A stretch of DNA of 64,000 nt from Microthrixaceae bacterium (lineage in GTDB: Bacteria > Actinomycetota > Acidimicrobiia > Acidimicrobiales > DATDAH01). Below are positions 27,751-38,624 of this stretch, piece by piece (positions within the stretch are counted from its first letter, which is position 1; each line of letters opens with the position of its first letter). The notes below the pieces were generated by a model. It searched no databases. It had not been told where the DNA came from and was given only the letters and a program-made list of their open reading frames with translations. Both the position numbers and the translations under genes were made by a program. The stretch is from contig JACJWK010000010.1 in NCBI GenBank assembly GCA_020637195.1, positions 1-64,000 on the forward strand, in the 5' to 3' direction.

Positions 27751-28575
27751 TCAGCCCACCTTCGTGGCTCGGAGCGTGTACATGAGGGGCAGCAGCGGCC
27801 GGTCGTCGGGCATCCACCAGGTGCCGTCGTCGCGCCGCTCGAGGAACGGCCAGCGCTGGTAGACGGTGTAGGGGTGCTCGTGGAGCAGGTCCAGGTGCAG
27901 GCCCTGGGCCAGCACCGCCGAGACCACCTCGCTGATCGGGTGCTGCCATTCGAACGAGCGGTTGTGCACCGTCGTGGCGTCCGGGTCGGCGTACGAGCCC
28001 GGGTCCTCCCAGGTGAGGGGCTCGCCCTGGGCGAAGTAGTCGTAGTCCACCTCGAGCGACTCGTCGGCGAAGACGTCGAGGAACGGGTGCGCCTCCCGCA
28101 GGTACAGCCGACCGCCCGGGCGCAGCAGCGCGGCCACGATCTCGGCCCAGCGCCACACGTCGGGCAGCCAGTTGAGGGCACCGAGGTTGACGTAGACCAC
28201 GTCGTAGCGGTGGTCGAGCACCTCGAGCGCGTCGTAGACGTTGGCGGTGACGAAGCGCGCGTCGATGCCGCAGTCCCGAGCGAGCGCCCGGGCGGCCTCG
28301 ACGGCGGGCTCCGAGAAGTCGAGGCCCGTGACCCGGGCACCGAGCCGGGCCCACGAGAGCGTGTCGAGGCCGAAGTGGCACTGGAGGTGCACGAGCTCGC
28401 GGTCGCGCACCGGGCCCAGCTCCTCGATCTCGAACGGCTCGAGCGTCGACCGGCCGCCGGTGAACCCCTCGACGTCGTAGAAGTCGGAGGCCACGTGCAG
28501 CGGCACCCGCTCGTCCCACATGTCGCGGTTCGCCGTGAACCACTCCTCGGGGTCGACGGCGGTGCCCCCGCTCAC
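27751..28575 (-). CDS. Class I SAM-dependent methyltransferase
   Basis: 274 residues from a GTG at 28575 that overlaps the glyS stop by the GTGA arrangement. SAM-binding motif I is VHLQCHFGLDTLSWARLGA, then TGLDFSEPAV (acidic end of strand 2), and a later ALLRPGGRLYLREAHPF. Close in style to a widespread actinobacterial methyltransferase family of unknown substrate. It is sandwiched in an operon between glyS and ppdK. Confidence 0.85.
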   Translation of the reverse strand: MSGGTAVDPEEWFTANRDMWDERVPLHVASDFYDVEGFTGGRSTLEPFEIEELGPVRDRELVHLQCHFGLDTLSWARLGARVTGLDFSEPAVEAARALARDCGIDARFVTANVYDALEVLDHRYDVVYVNLGALNWLPDVWRWAEIVAALLRPGGRLYLREAHPFLDVFADESLEVDYDYFAQGEPLTWEDPGSYADPDATTVHNRSFEWQHPISEVVSAVLAQGLHLDLLHEHPYTVYQRWPFLERRDDGTWWMPDDRPLLPLMYTLRATKVG

Positions 28576-29933
28576 GCCAGCTGCTCCCGGAGGTGGTCGA
28601 CGAGCTCGTCGACCGAGACGCGGACCTGGTCCATCGAGTCACGCTCCCGCACGGTCACGGCCCGGTCGTCGAGCGAGTCGAAGTCGACGGTGACGCAGAA
28701 CGGCGTGCCCAGCTCGTCCTGGCGGCGGTAGCGCCGGCCGATCGCCTGGGTCTCGTCGTAGTCGCACATGAAGTGGGGCTGGAGCAGGCCGAGGACCTCT
28801 CGGGCCATGGGCGTCAGGGTCTCCTTCTTGGAGAGCGGCAGGATCGCCACCTTGTACGGGGCGAGGCGGTGGTGCAGGCGCAGCACCGTGCGGGTCTCGC
28901 CGCGGACCTCCTCCTCGTCGTAGGCGTCGAGGAGGAACGCCATCATCGTGCGGGTGGCACCGGCGGCCGGCTCGATCACGTGGGGCACGTACCGGGTGTT
29001 CGTGGCCTGGTCGAAGTAGTCGAGGCGCTCGCCCGACGCCTCGGCGTGCTGGGTGAGGTCGTAGCAGCCCCGGTTGGCGACGCCCTCGAGCTCGCCCCAC
29101 CCCCAGGGGAACAGGTACTCGACGTCGGAGGTGCCCGCCGAGTAGTGGCTGAGCTCGTCGGTGGCGTGCTCGCGCAGGCGCAGGTGGGCGGGGTCGATGC
29201 CGAGGTCGACGTACCACCGGCGGCGCTCGTCGCACCAGTACTCGAACCACCGGTGCGCCTCGTCGGGCGGGACGAAGAACTCCATCTCCATCTGCTCGAA
29301 CTCGCGGGTGCGGAAGATGAAGTTGCCCGGGGTGATCTCGTTGCGGAAGGACTTGCCGATCTGCGCGATCCCGAAGGGGGGCTTCTTGCGACTCGCCTGG
29401 AGCACGTTGGCGAAGTTCACGAAGATGCCCTGGGCCGTCTCGGGCCGGAGGTAGGCGACCGCGGCGTCCTCCTCGACGGGGCCGGCGTGGGTCTTGAACA
29501 TCAGGTTGAACTGCCGGGCCTCGGTGAAGGTGCCCCGGCTGCCACACGTGGGGCAGACGTCGGGGTCGGGGATGTCGTCGGACCGGTGGCGGGCCCCGCA
29601 GTGGCGGCAGTCCACGAGCGGGTCGGTGAAGTTCGAGAGGTGACCCGACGCCTCCCACACCGCCGGCGGCGAGAGGATCGCGGCGTCGAGGCCGACGACG
29701 TCGTCGCGGAGCTGGACCATCGAGCGCCACCACGCATCCTTCACGTTGCGCAGGAGCAGCACGCCGATGGGCCCGTAGTCGTAGGTGGAGCGGAAGCCGC
29801 CGTAGATCTCCGCGGACGGGAACACGAAGCCACGCCGCTTGGCGAGGTTGACGATCTGGTCCATCCGGTCGACCGGCTCGGCGGCGGGGGCGTCGGGGGG
29901 CGTGTCGTCGGAGGCGGGCGCGTCGGCGGGCAT
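28572..29933 (-). CDS. glyS: Glycyl-tRNA synthetase, single-chain (alpha2) type
   Basis: 453 residues from the ATG at 29933; the N-terminal ~22 residues are Asp/Pro/Ala-rich and not conserved. Class II synthetase motifs: AKRRGFVFPSAEIYGG near the start, a Cys4 zinc-like element (CRHCG...CPTCG), the motif 2 region SFRNEITPGNFIFRTREFEQ, and the C-terminal anticodon-binding domain starting at LAPYKVAILPLSKK. It charges tRNA-Gly. This is the eukaryote/Gram-positive type, not the GlyQ/GlyS heterotetramer. Confidence 0.96.
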   Translation of the reverse strand: MPADAPASDDTPPDAPAAEPVDRMDQIVNLAKRRGFVFPSAEIYGGFRSTYDYGPIGVLLLRNVKDAWWRSMVQLRDDVVGLDAAILSPPAVWEASGHLSNFTDPLVDCRHCGARHRSDDIPDPDVCPTCGSRGTFTEARQFNLMFKTHAGPVEEDAAVAYLRPETAQGIFVNFANVLQASRKKPPFGIAQIGKSFRNEITPGNFIFRTREFEQMEMEFFVPPDEAHRWFEYWCDERRRWYVDLGIDPAHLRLREHATDELSHYSAGTSDVEYLFPWGWGELEGVANRGCYDLTQHAEASGERLDYFDQATNTRYVPHVIEPAAGATRTMMAFLLDAYDEEEVRGETRTVLRLHHRLAPYKVAILPLSKKETLTPMAREVLGLLQPHFMCDYDETQAIGRRYRRQDELGTPFCVTVDFDSLDDRAVTVRERDSMDQVRVSVDELVDHLREQLA

Positions 29934-29940
29934 CGTGGGG

Positions 29941-29946
29941 AGGTTA
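29941..29946 (-). promoter_or_regulatory. Candidate -10 element (TAACCT), leaderless start
   Basis: TAACCT on the minus strand ends 7 bases before the glyS ATG, the spacing expected for a leaderless mRNA. Confidence 0.45.
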
Positions 29947-30018
29947 CCCCTCCCCCCTGACGGTCCGAACGGGCACGGCGACGCCCCCCGAGGCGCCGAT
30001 GAGCTAGGAATAGGCCTC

Positions 30019-30918
30019 GTGACCGACGACGCGCGCCGCGGCGACCCCACCCGGGTCCTGTTCCGCCGCATCCTCGCCTGGCTGTTCGACGTGGCCCTGT
30101 TCGAGGCCGTGTTCCTCGCCGCCATCGTCGCGTTCGGCCAGCGCTTCACCGGCGAGCTCATCGCCGCCGAGCCGGCCGGCTTCCGCTTCACCGACGGCGA
30201 CGCCACCCTGTGGTTCCCCGAGGGCATCCCGGGTCTCGGCGACTCCGTGCTGGTCGTCCCGGGCGACAAGTTCTGGCTGGCGCTGGCGCTGTTCTGGGTG
30301 GCGCTGCTGGTCGACTGGGTGCTGGTCCAGGGGCTCACCGGCGCCACGTTCGGCAAGGCGGTCTGGCGCATCCGCTGCGTCACCCGGGAACGGCCCAGGC
30401 CCGGCATCGGTCGGGCCCTGGTGCGCACGCTGCTGTGGGTGGTCGACCTCATCATGATCGTCCTGCCCCTCGGGTTCATCCTCGCCACGTTCACGCGCGG
30501 CCACCGGCGGGTCGGCGACTTCGCGGGGGGCACGTTCGTCGTGGACCGGCGGTTCGCGGCGCACCTCGCCGCGGGGCGGCGCGACGGCGGGTCCGAGCGG
30601 GTCCCGTCCTCGGAGGTGGCGCTCGAGGGCCTCGACGAGCCCGGCGACGACGCCTTCGCTCCCCCACCGACCGACGAGGCGACCGAGCCGCCGTCGGTGT
30701 TCGACCCGGCGGTCGCCTCCACCACCGCCGCGGCGACGGGCGCGGCCGCGGCCGCCGAGCCACCCGCGCCCGCCGACGAGCCCGAGCCGTCCACCGATCC
30801 GATCTGGAGCGACGAGCTCGACACGTACATCCGGTGGGAGCCCTCGGTGGGGCGCTGGATCGGCTGGGACGAGGACGCCGGGAAGTGGCGCCTCGTCGAT
30901 CCGTCGAGACTGCCCTAG
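30019..30918 (+). CDS. RDD-family membrane protein with Trp-rich tail
   Basis: 299 residues from a GTG at 30019. The RDD domain has three hydrophobic segments (FDVALFEAVFLAAIVAF, FWLALALFWVALLVDWVL, TLLWVVDLIMIVLPLGFIL), the GATFGKAVWRIRC motif and HRRVGDFAGGT. A long Pro/Ala/Glu-rich region follows and ends in a motif IWSDELDTYIRWEP-x3-RWIGWDEDAGKW. That tail is shared with the next gene. Molecular role unknown. Confidence 0.85.
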   Translation: MTDDARRGDPTRVLFRRILAWLFDVALFEAVFLAAIVAFGQRFTGELIAAEPAGFRFTDGDATLWFPEGIPGLGDSVLVVPGDKFWLALALFWVALLVDWVLVQGLTGATFGKAVWRIRCVTRERPRPGIGRALVRTLLWVVDLIMIVLPLGFILATFTRGHRRVGDFAGGTFVVDRRFAAHLAAGRRDGGSERVPSSEVALEGLDEPGDDAFAPPPTDEATEPPSVFDPAVASTTAAATGAAAAAEPPAPADEPEPSTDPIWSDELDTYIRWEPSVGRWIGWDEDAGKWRLVDPSRLP

Positions 30919-30958
30919 CTGCCCGCCTGCCCCGGCGAGATGGGGTAGAAAGGGCGCC

Positions 30959-31771
30959 GTGAGCGCCTACCAACCCGCAGCAGATCCCACGAACGTCGTC
31001 GGCAAGCGCGTCGTCGCCTTCATCATCGACTGGGTCATCCTCCAGGCCCTGTGGTCGGTGCTGTTCTTCGCCCTCGCGGACTCGGCCGACGCCGACTTCG
31101 CCACCTGCACGGGCACCTGCGTCACCGCCGGCGACACGGTGTACGGCGTGGGCGGCGGCAAGGCCGCCCTGCTCTGGCTCGTGTACTGGGGCTACTCCGT
31201 GGGCATCTTCGTGTTCCTCCAGGGCGCCAAGGGCATCACCCCCGGCAAGGCCATCCTCGGTCTGCGGGTGGTCGACGCCGACGGCAAGGCGGGGCCGGGC
31301 CCGGTCAAGGCGCTGATCCGGTGGCTGCTGCTGATCGTCGACCTGCTCCCCTACTGCATCCCGGGCCTGCTCGGCTTCATCCTCATCATGACGGGCGACA
31401 ACCACACCCGCCTCGGCGACCGCGCCGCCAAGACCTTCGTCGTCGGCAAGGGCGACACCGGGCGGCCCATCGGCGCGGCGGCCGCGGCCGCCGGCCCCTA
31501 CGGCACGCCCGTGGCCCCCGGCGGCATGGCCCCGACGGACTACGCCACTCCGGGCGCCGCCGCGGCCCCCGCGTACCAGCCCCCGGTCGAGCCCGCGGCG
31601 CCGGCGCCGGCGGCGGCCCCCGAGCCCGCCGCCGCTCCCGCTCCCGCTCCCAGCGCCACCGAGCCGCAGTGGGACCCCGCCCGCAACGCGTACATCCAGT
31701 GGGACGCCAACCAGGGCGCCTGGCTCCAGTTCGACGACGCCACCCAGCAGTGGCGCCCCATCGACCAGTAG
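30959..31771 (+). CDS. RDD-family membrane protein, paralogue of the preceding gene
   Basis: 270 residues from a GTG at 30959, with TAGAAA 8 bases upstream. RDD domain at residues ~12-170 (RVVAFIIDWVILQALWSVLFF, then GITPGKAILGLRVVD and TRLGDRAAKTFVVG), followed by a Pro/Ala-rich linker and the tail PQWDPARNAYIQWDANQGAWLQFDD, which parallels the tail of the gene at 30019. A strong hairpin lies 30 bases after the stop. Confidence 0.88.
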   Translation: MSAYQPAADPTNVVGKRVVAFIIDWVILQALWSVLFFALADSADADFATCTGTCVTAGDTVYGVGGGKAALLWLVYWGYSVGIFVFLQGAKGITPGKAILGLRVVDADGKAGPGPVKALIRWLLLIVDLLPYCIPGLLGFILIMTGDNHTRLGDRAAKTFVVGKGDTGRPIGAAAAAAGPYGTPVAPGGMAPTDYATPGAAAAPAYQPPVEPAAPAPAAAPEPAAAPAPAPSATEPQWDPARNAYIQWDANQGAWLQFDDATQQWRPIDQ

Positions 31772-31801
31772 CCGGCACAGCACGCAGCACGCAGCACGCG
31801 A

Positions 31802-31830
31802 CGAGGCCCTCCCCGTTCGGGAGGGCCTCG
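31802..31830. terminator. Bidirectional hairpin terminator
   Basis: A perfect 12-bp stem (CGAGGCCCTCCC with its complement) around a 5-base loop CGTTC, placed between the convergent RDD and TM2 genes. No U tract follows on the plus strand. Confidence 0.7.
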
Positions 31831-31862
31831 TGGCGTCTCGGAGGTGCCGACCGGCGACGACC

Positions 31863-32426
31863 TCAGTCGGTCAGGGGGCGCCCCTCGGCGTCGGTGGCGA
31901 AGCTCGCCGACCCCGTGAGGATCATGATGCCCTCGATCAGGCCCCAGATGCCCCCGATGCCGCACGTGACGAAGGTGACCACGATCTGGGCGATGCCGAT
32001 GCCCGGGTAGCCGAGGTAGAAGCGGTGCACCCCGAAGCTGCCGAGGAAGATGCCGAGCAGGCCGGCTGCCATCTTGGACTTGAGCGGTCGGCCGTCGGGG
32101 CCCACCTTGGGGGCCGCGTACGGCTGGGGTGCGTAGGCGTAGCCGGGCTGGGGCGGGGCGTACCCCGGCTGGGCCGGCGGCGCGTAGCCCGGCTGGGGTG
32201 GGGCGTACCCCGGCTGGGCCGGCGGCGCGTAGCCCGGCTGGGGTGGGGCGTACCCGGGCTGGGGCGGGGCCGCGGCCGGCGGCGGCGTGGCCGGGATGCC
32301 GCCCGCGGGCGGCGGCGGGGTCGGCTCGGGCTGGGTGACGGGCTCGCCGCCGGGCGGCGGTGGCGAGTGCCAGATGGTCTCGCTGGGGTCGATGCCGTCG
32401 GGCGGGGGCGGCGGGGTGTCGCTCAT
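31863..32426 (-). CDS. TM2-domain protein with Pro/Gly/Tyr repeats
   Basis: 187 residues from the ATG at 32426, with GAGGA upstream. The N-terminal half is proline-rich with six QPGYA units. The C-terminal half is a TM2 domain: SKMAAGLLGIFLGSFGVHRFYLG, then a second helix with GIGGIWGLIEGI. TM2 proteins are small bacterial membrane proteins; this arrangement with a PGY-rich cytoplasmic tail is common in Actinobacteria. Function unknown. Confidence 0.88.
   Translation of the reverse strand: MSDTPPPPPDGIDPSETIWHSPPPPGGEPVTQPEPTPPPPAGGIPATPPPAAAPPQPGYAPPQPGYAPPAQPGYAPPQPGYAPPAQPGYAPPQPGYAYAPQPYAAPKVGPDGRPLKSKMAAGLLGIFLGSFGVHRFYLGYPGIGIAQIVVTFVTCGIGGIWGLIEGIMILTGSASFATDAEGRPLTD
32145..32269 (-). 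repeat. 45-bp tandem repeat in TM2 gene
   Basis: About two and a half near-identical 45-base units encode PGYAPPAQPGYAPPQ. Adjacent copies differ at only a few bases, so slippage or recent duplication is likely. Confidence 0.7.
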
Positions 32427-32506
32427 GGCAGTCCTCGTGGTCGTGGGCGGGCGCACGTTACCAACGGACCACCCGCGGGGTCGCCCGATCTGCCAAGCTC
32501 ACCGGC

Positions 32507-32941
32507 ATGAGCGACTACTCGCAGGGCCCGGGTTGGTGGCAGGCGTCCGACGGCAAGTGGTACCCACCGGAGCAGGCCGCCGGGGTCGCACCCCCCGCGG
32601 CGGCACCCTGGGGCTCGACACCGCCCGCCGCCGCCCCGTACGCGACGCCCTACGGCGCACCGGTCCAGGCGGCACCGTCCACGAACGGACTCGCCATCGC
32701 CGCGCTGGTGTGCGGCCTGCTCGGCTTCGTCACCTGCGTGTCGGCCATCGCCGCGGTGATCCTCGGCCACATGGCCCGCAAGCAGATCGGCGAGTCGGGT
32801 GGCCAGCAGTCGGGCGACGGGATGGCCCTGGCCGGGCTCATCCTCGGGTACGTGGTGCTCGGCCTCGGGCTCGCCTACGTCGTGATCGCGATCATCGTCG
32901 CGGCCGGCAGCGACAGCGCCCTCGCGCTCGCGGCCGGCTGA
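32507..32941 (+). CDS. DUF4190-like membrane protein with N-terminal WYPP motif
   Basis: 144 residues from the ATG at 32507. The N-terminus has GPGWWQASDGKWYPPEQ, a Trp-rich motif that I know from Acidimicrobiia proteins and that resembles DUF2510. A Pro/Ala linker follows, then two hydrophobic helices (LAIAALVCGLLGFVTCVSAIA and MALAGLILGYVVLGLGLAY) typical of DUF4190. Function unknown. Confidence 0.8.
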   Translation: MSDYSQGPGWWQASDGKWYPPEQAAGVAPPAAAPWGSTPPAAAPYATPYGAPVQAAPSTNGLAIAALVCGLLGFVTCVSAIAAVILGHMARKQIGESGGQQSGDGMALAGLILGYVVLGLGLAYVVIAIIVAAGSDSALALAAG

Positions 32942-32978
32942 CCCGCGTCGCCGCCGAGGCGGCGGGCGCGAGCCGCTC

Positions 32979-33695
32979 TCACGCCTGCTCGAGCACGCCG
33001 AGCGAGCGCAGGCGCCGCTCGAGGTGGTGCTCGAGCGCCCGGGTGGCGAGGGTCTCGACCTCGGTCGTGGCCGGCGAGCCCGGCGCGGCGAGCGCGGCGG
33101 CGAGCTGACCGCCCAGGATCTGGCGCAGCAGCACGACGGCCTCCGGGGACACCGCCGTCCCGCGCCGGCAGGCCCGGCACAGCAGGCCGCCCTCGTCCAG
33201 GTCGAACGACACCAGCGACCCGGTGGCGCCACAGCGCACGCACCGGTCGACGGTGGGGCGCAGGCCCTCGAGCGCGAGGAGCTTCCAGAAGAACCCGCCC
33301 ACCACGAGGTCGGACGGCTGGGCCGCCAGCGTGCGCAGCGCCCGCAGCAGCAGCTGGTAGAGCGCCGGCGCCGGGGGCGCGTCCTCGCTGACCTGGTCGA
33401 CGGCCTCCAACATGGCCGAGGCCCGGGCGAAGCGGTCGAGGTCCTCGCGCAGGGCCCGGAAGTGATCGACCGTGTCGGCCTGGGTGACGATGTCGAGGGT
33501 GCGGCCCTCGTAGAACTGGGCCGCGACGTGGCTCGTGGGCTCGAGGCGGGCCCCGAACTTCGACCGCGTCTTGCGCACGCCCTTGGCCACGGCGCGCACC
33601 TTGCCGTGCCCCGCCGTGTACAGCGCCACGATGCGGTCGGCCTCGCCCAGCTTGTGCGTGCGCAGCACGATCCCGTGGTCGCGGTACAGGCTCAC
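32979..33695 (-). CDS. recO: DNA repair protein RecO
   Basis: 238 residues from a GTG at 33695. An OB-fold N-terminus (YRDHGIVLRTHKLGEADRIVALYT), a helical middle and a zinc-binding pair CVRCG...CRACR. RecO loads RecA with RecF/RecR in gap repair. It starts 7 bases after the uppS stop; the two are an operon. Confidence 0.95.
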   Translation of the reverse strand: MSLYRDHGIVLRTHKLGEADRIVALYTAGHGKVRAVAKGVRKTRSKFGARLEPTSHVAAQFYEGRTLDIVTQADTVDHFRALREDLDRFARASAMLEAVDQVSEDAPPAPALYQLLLRALRTLAAQPSDLVVGGFFWKLLALEGLRPTVDRCVRCGATGSLVSFDLDEGGLLCRACRRGTAVSPEAVVLLRQILGGQLAAALAAPGSPATTEVETLATRALEHHLERRLRSLGVLEQA

Positions 33696-33702
33696 GCCGG
33701 GG

Positions 33703-34455
33703 TCACCCGCTCCGGGAGCGCCTCTTGCGGTCCCGCTCGGCGTCGAGGCCCCCGAAGCGGCGCGTCCGCTGCTGGTACTCGCGCACGGCGTCGAAGAGGT
33801 GCTCGCGGCGGAAGTCGGGCCACAGCACCTCGGTGAACACCAATTCGCTGTAGGCGATCTCCCACAGCAGGTAGTTGGAGATCCGGTACTCGCCCGACGT
33901 GCGGACCATCAGGTCGGGGTCGGGCATCTCGGGGTCGTACAGGTGGCGACGGATGGTCGCCTCGGTGATCTTGTCGGCCGGGACGCCCTCGGCGACGATC
34001 GCCTGCACCGCGTCGACGATCTCGGCGCGTCCGCCGTAGTTGAACGCGATCGTGAAGGTCATGCCCGTGTTGGCCCGGGTGAGCTCGATGCTCTCGTCCA
34101 TCCGCCGGACGAGCCGCTTCGGCACGCGCCAACCCCGGCGGCCCACGAAGCGCATGCGCACGTTGCGCTCGTGCAACTCGTCGCGCCGGCGACGCAGGAT
34201 CGACTCGTTGAAGCCCATCAGGTAGCGGACCTCGTCGGGTGGCCGCTTCCAGTTCTCGGTCGAGAAGGCGTACACGGTGAGCCACTCGATGCCGAGGTCG
34301 AGCGCGCCCTCGACGGTGTCGAACAGCGCCTCCTCACCCGCCGCGTGGCCGTCGGTCCGCTTCAGCCCCCGCTGCTCGGCCCAGCGGCCGTTGCCGTCCA
34401 TGACCAGCGCCACGTGCACCGGCACACGCGTCGGGTCGAGATCGGCCGGCACCAC
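33703..34455 (-). CDS. uppS: Isoprenyl transferase (undecaprenyl diphosphate synthase family)
   Basis: 250 residues from a GTG at 34455. The cis-prenyltransferase motifs are in place: catalytic Asp20 in VMDGNGRWA, STENWKRP, FNYGGRAEI, and the C-terminal RTSGEYRISNYLLWEIAYSE. The family makes the C50-C55 lipid carrier for cell wall synthesis. It is the head of uppS-recO and divergent from the helicase gene. Confidence 0.96.
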   Translation of the reverse strand: MVPADLDPTRVPVHVALVMDGNGRWAEQRGLKRTDGHAAGEEALFDTVEGALDLGIEWLTVYAFSTENWKRPPDEVRYLMGFNESILRRRRDELHERNVRMRFVGRRGWRVPKRLVRRMDESIELTRANTGMTFTIAFNYGGRAEIVDAVQAIVAEGVPADKITEATIRRHLYDPEMPDPDLMVRTSGEYRISNYLLWEIAYSELVFTEVLWPDFRREHLFDAVREYQQRTRRFGGLDAERDRKRRSRSG

Positions 34456-34461
34456 GCCTGC

Positions 34462-34467
34462 AACCTA
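34462..34467 (-). promoter_or_regulatory. Candidate -10 element (TAGGTT) for uppS
   Basis: TAGGTT on the minus strand ends 6 bases before the uppS GTG. A matching TAGGGT for the divergent gene lies at 34543-34548. Confidence 0.45.
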
Positions 34468-34542
34468 CCGCCTCGCCGGTGGGCTCCCGAGCATGGGCCG
34501 GCGCCCCGGGCGCGGCCGCGCCCGACCCCGTCGCGGCACCCG

Positions 34543-34548
34543 TAGGGT
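34543..34548 (+). promoter_or_regulatory. Candidate -10 element (TAGGGT) for DinG-like gene
   Basis: TAGGGT ends 6 bases before the GTG at 34555, leaderless spacing. Confidence 0.4.
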
Positions 34549-34554
34549 GGCGCC

Positions 34555-36455
<1,901 letters not shown>

Positions 36456-36462
<7 letters not shown>

Positions 36463-37310
36463 CCGAGCCGTTCGAGCGCCTTCGGGCGGCGCTGCCAGTC
36501 CTTGTCGACCTTGACGAAGAGCTCGAGGTAGGCCCCCTCGGGGAGCTGGCGGCGCACCTCGGTCCCGACCTGCTTGAGCACCGAGCCCTTCTTCCCGATC
36601 ACGATGCCCTTCTGGGACTCGCGCTCGACGAGGATCTCGCAGCGGATCCTCGGCCACTCCCACTCGGTCACCCGGGTGGCGATCGAGTGCGGGAGCTCGT
36701 CGCGGGTGACCGCGAGCAGCTGCTCGCGCACGAGCTCGGCCACCCAGAAGGCCTCGGGCACGTCGGTGACCATGTCCTCGGGGTAGTACGGCGGCCCCTC
36801 GGGGAGGCGGGACACGAGGTGCTCGACGAGGACGTCCACGCCCTCACCCGTGCGCGCCGACACGGGGAAGTACTCGCTCAGGTCCAAGGTGGCGGCGCGG
36901 GCGAGCTGCCCGAGCACCTCCTCGGGGGCGGCGGCATCGACCTTGTTGACCACGACGACCGCGTCCCGGGGCACACGCTGCGCCACGAAGCGGTCCCCCG
37001 GCCCCAGCGGCGCGCTGGCATCGATGACGAGGCACACGACGTCGACGTCACCGATGGCCCCGGTGGCGGTGGCGTTCAGGCGATTGCCCAGCTCGGTGCG
37101 GGGACGGTGGATGCCCGGCGTGTCCACGAAGACCACCTGGGCCTCCAGATCGCCGGCGGGACCCCGCTGGTTGAGCACGCCCCGCACCTCGGTGCGGGTG
37201 GTCTGGGGCTTGTCCGAGACGATGGCGACCTTCGTGCCGAGGATCGTGTTCACGAGCGTCGACTTGCCCACGTTGGGGCGGCCCACGACGGTGACGAAGC
37301 CCGAGCGCAC
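36456..37310 (-). CDS. era: GTPase Era
   Basis: 284 residues. G1 GRPNVGKST, G3 DTPGIH, G4 NKVD, and a C-terminal KH domain with GIVIGKKGSVLKQVG. Era binds the 3' end of 16S rRNA in 30S assembly. It is the last gene of the phoH-ybeY-CNNM-era unit, 9 bases after the CNNM stop. Confidence 0.96.
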
Positions 37311-37319
37311 CGGGGAACG

Positions 37320-38624
37320 CTACCGGGGCTCCGCGGCGTCGGTCCCGCGCACGGGCGTGATCCGGACCCGGCCGATGCGCCGCGCCTGCACCCGCTCGGC
37401 CCGCAGCTCGTAGCCCGAGAACTCGACGGCCTCACCCTCGGAGGGCACCCGGCCGAGCTGGCTGTACAGGAAGCCTCCGACGGTGTCCCAGTCGCCGTCG
37501 GGCACCTCGATGCGCAGGAGGTCGTTGACCTCGTCGATGGGGAGGCGGGCGTTGACCCGCAGCCCGCCGTTGGGCAGCGGCTCGACCATCGGCTCCTCGA
37601 CGTCGAACTCGTCGCGGATCTCTCCGACCAGCTCCTCGATGAGGTCCTCGAGGGTGACCATGCCGGCGGTCCCGCCGTACTCGTCGATGACGATGGCGAT
37701 GTGGAACCGCTCCTCCTGCATCTGGCGGAGCAGGTCGGGCACGCGCTTCGTCTCGGGGATGTACACGGCCGGTCGCAGCACCGTGGAGACCTCCTGGGCG
37801 CCCGCGTCGTCGCGCTCGGCCCGCATCAGGTCCTTGGCGTAGACGATGCCGGTGATGTCGTCGATGCCCTCGCCGTAGGCCGGCAGGCGGCTGTAGCCGT
37901 GGAGGATGGCGACCTCGATGGCGGCGTCGATCTGGAAGTCGGCCGCGATCGTGACCATGTCGGTCCGCGGGACCATGACCTCGCGGGCGATGGTGTCGCC
38001 GAACTCGATGATCGACTCGATCAGGGCCTGCTCCTCGAGCTCGATCACGTCCTCCTCGGCGGCGGCGCCCGCCAGCGCCAGCAGCTCCTCCTCCGAGACC
38101 GAGGGCCCCTCCCGCCGTCCCTTCCCCGGCAGCAGGACGTTCGACATGCCGATGAGCCCGCGGGTGGCCCAGCGCAGCGGCCAGAAGCGGGCCAGCCCGC
38201 CCACCAGCGGCGCGAGGCGCACGGCGACCGGCCCGGTGTGTTGGAGCGCGTACGTCTTGGGCATGGCCTCGGTGACGACGAACAGCACGCCGATCTCGAC
38301 GACGAGCGCGCCGGCCACGCCGGCGAGCCCCCACCAGTCGTAGGCGACGACCGCGGTGACGGTGGCGAGCCCCAGGTGACAGACCAGCAACAGCAACAGG
38401 ACCGGGTTGAGGACCTCGTCCCGTCGCTCGAGGAGCTCGGGCAGCGTGCCGCCACGCCGCGCCTCGACGGGCGCGTCGCCCTCGGTCGCCGCGAGCTCCT
38501 CCTCGATGGCGGCGGCCCGCGCCCGACCGAGGTGCAACAGGGCGGTCTCGGCCATCGCCAGGACCGCCGCGAACACGACGAGGGCCACGACGACCAGCGC
38601 GCCCAGCAGGACGGTGCCGCTCAT
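37320..38624 (-). CDS. CNNM/CorC-type membrane protein (DUF21-CBS-CorC)
   Basis: 434 residues from the ATG at 38624, which overlaps the ybeY stop as ATGA. Four hydrophobic segments form the DUF21 domain, then two CBS domains (REVMVPRTDMVTIAADF, DITGIVYAKDLM) and the C-terminal CorC/HlyC transporter-associated domain. The family exports Mg or Co ions or regulates such transport. It belongs to the conserved phoH-ybeY-era operon. Confidence 0.93.
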   Translation of the reverse strand: MSGTVLLGALVVVALVVFAAVLAMAETALLHLGRARAAAIEEELAATEGDAPVEARRGGTLPELLERRDEVLNPVLLLLLVCHLGLATVTAVVAYDWWGLAGVAGALVVEIGVLFVVTEAMPKTYALQHTGPVAVRLAPLVGGLARFWPLRWATRGLIGMSNVLLPGKGRREGPSVSEEELLALAGAAAEEDVIELEEQALIESIIEFGDTIAREVMVPRTDMVTIAADFQIDAAIEVAILHGYSRLPAYGEGIDDITGIVYAKDLMRAERDDAGAQEVSTVLRPAVYIPETKRVPDLLRQMQEERFHIAIVIDEYGGTAGMVTLEDLIEELVGEIRDEFDVEEPMVEPLPNGGLRVNARLPIDEVNDLLRIEVPDGDWDTVGGFLYSQLGRVPSEGEAVEFSGYELRAERVQARRIGRVRITPVRGTDAAEPR

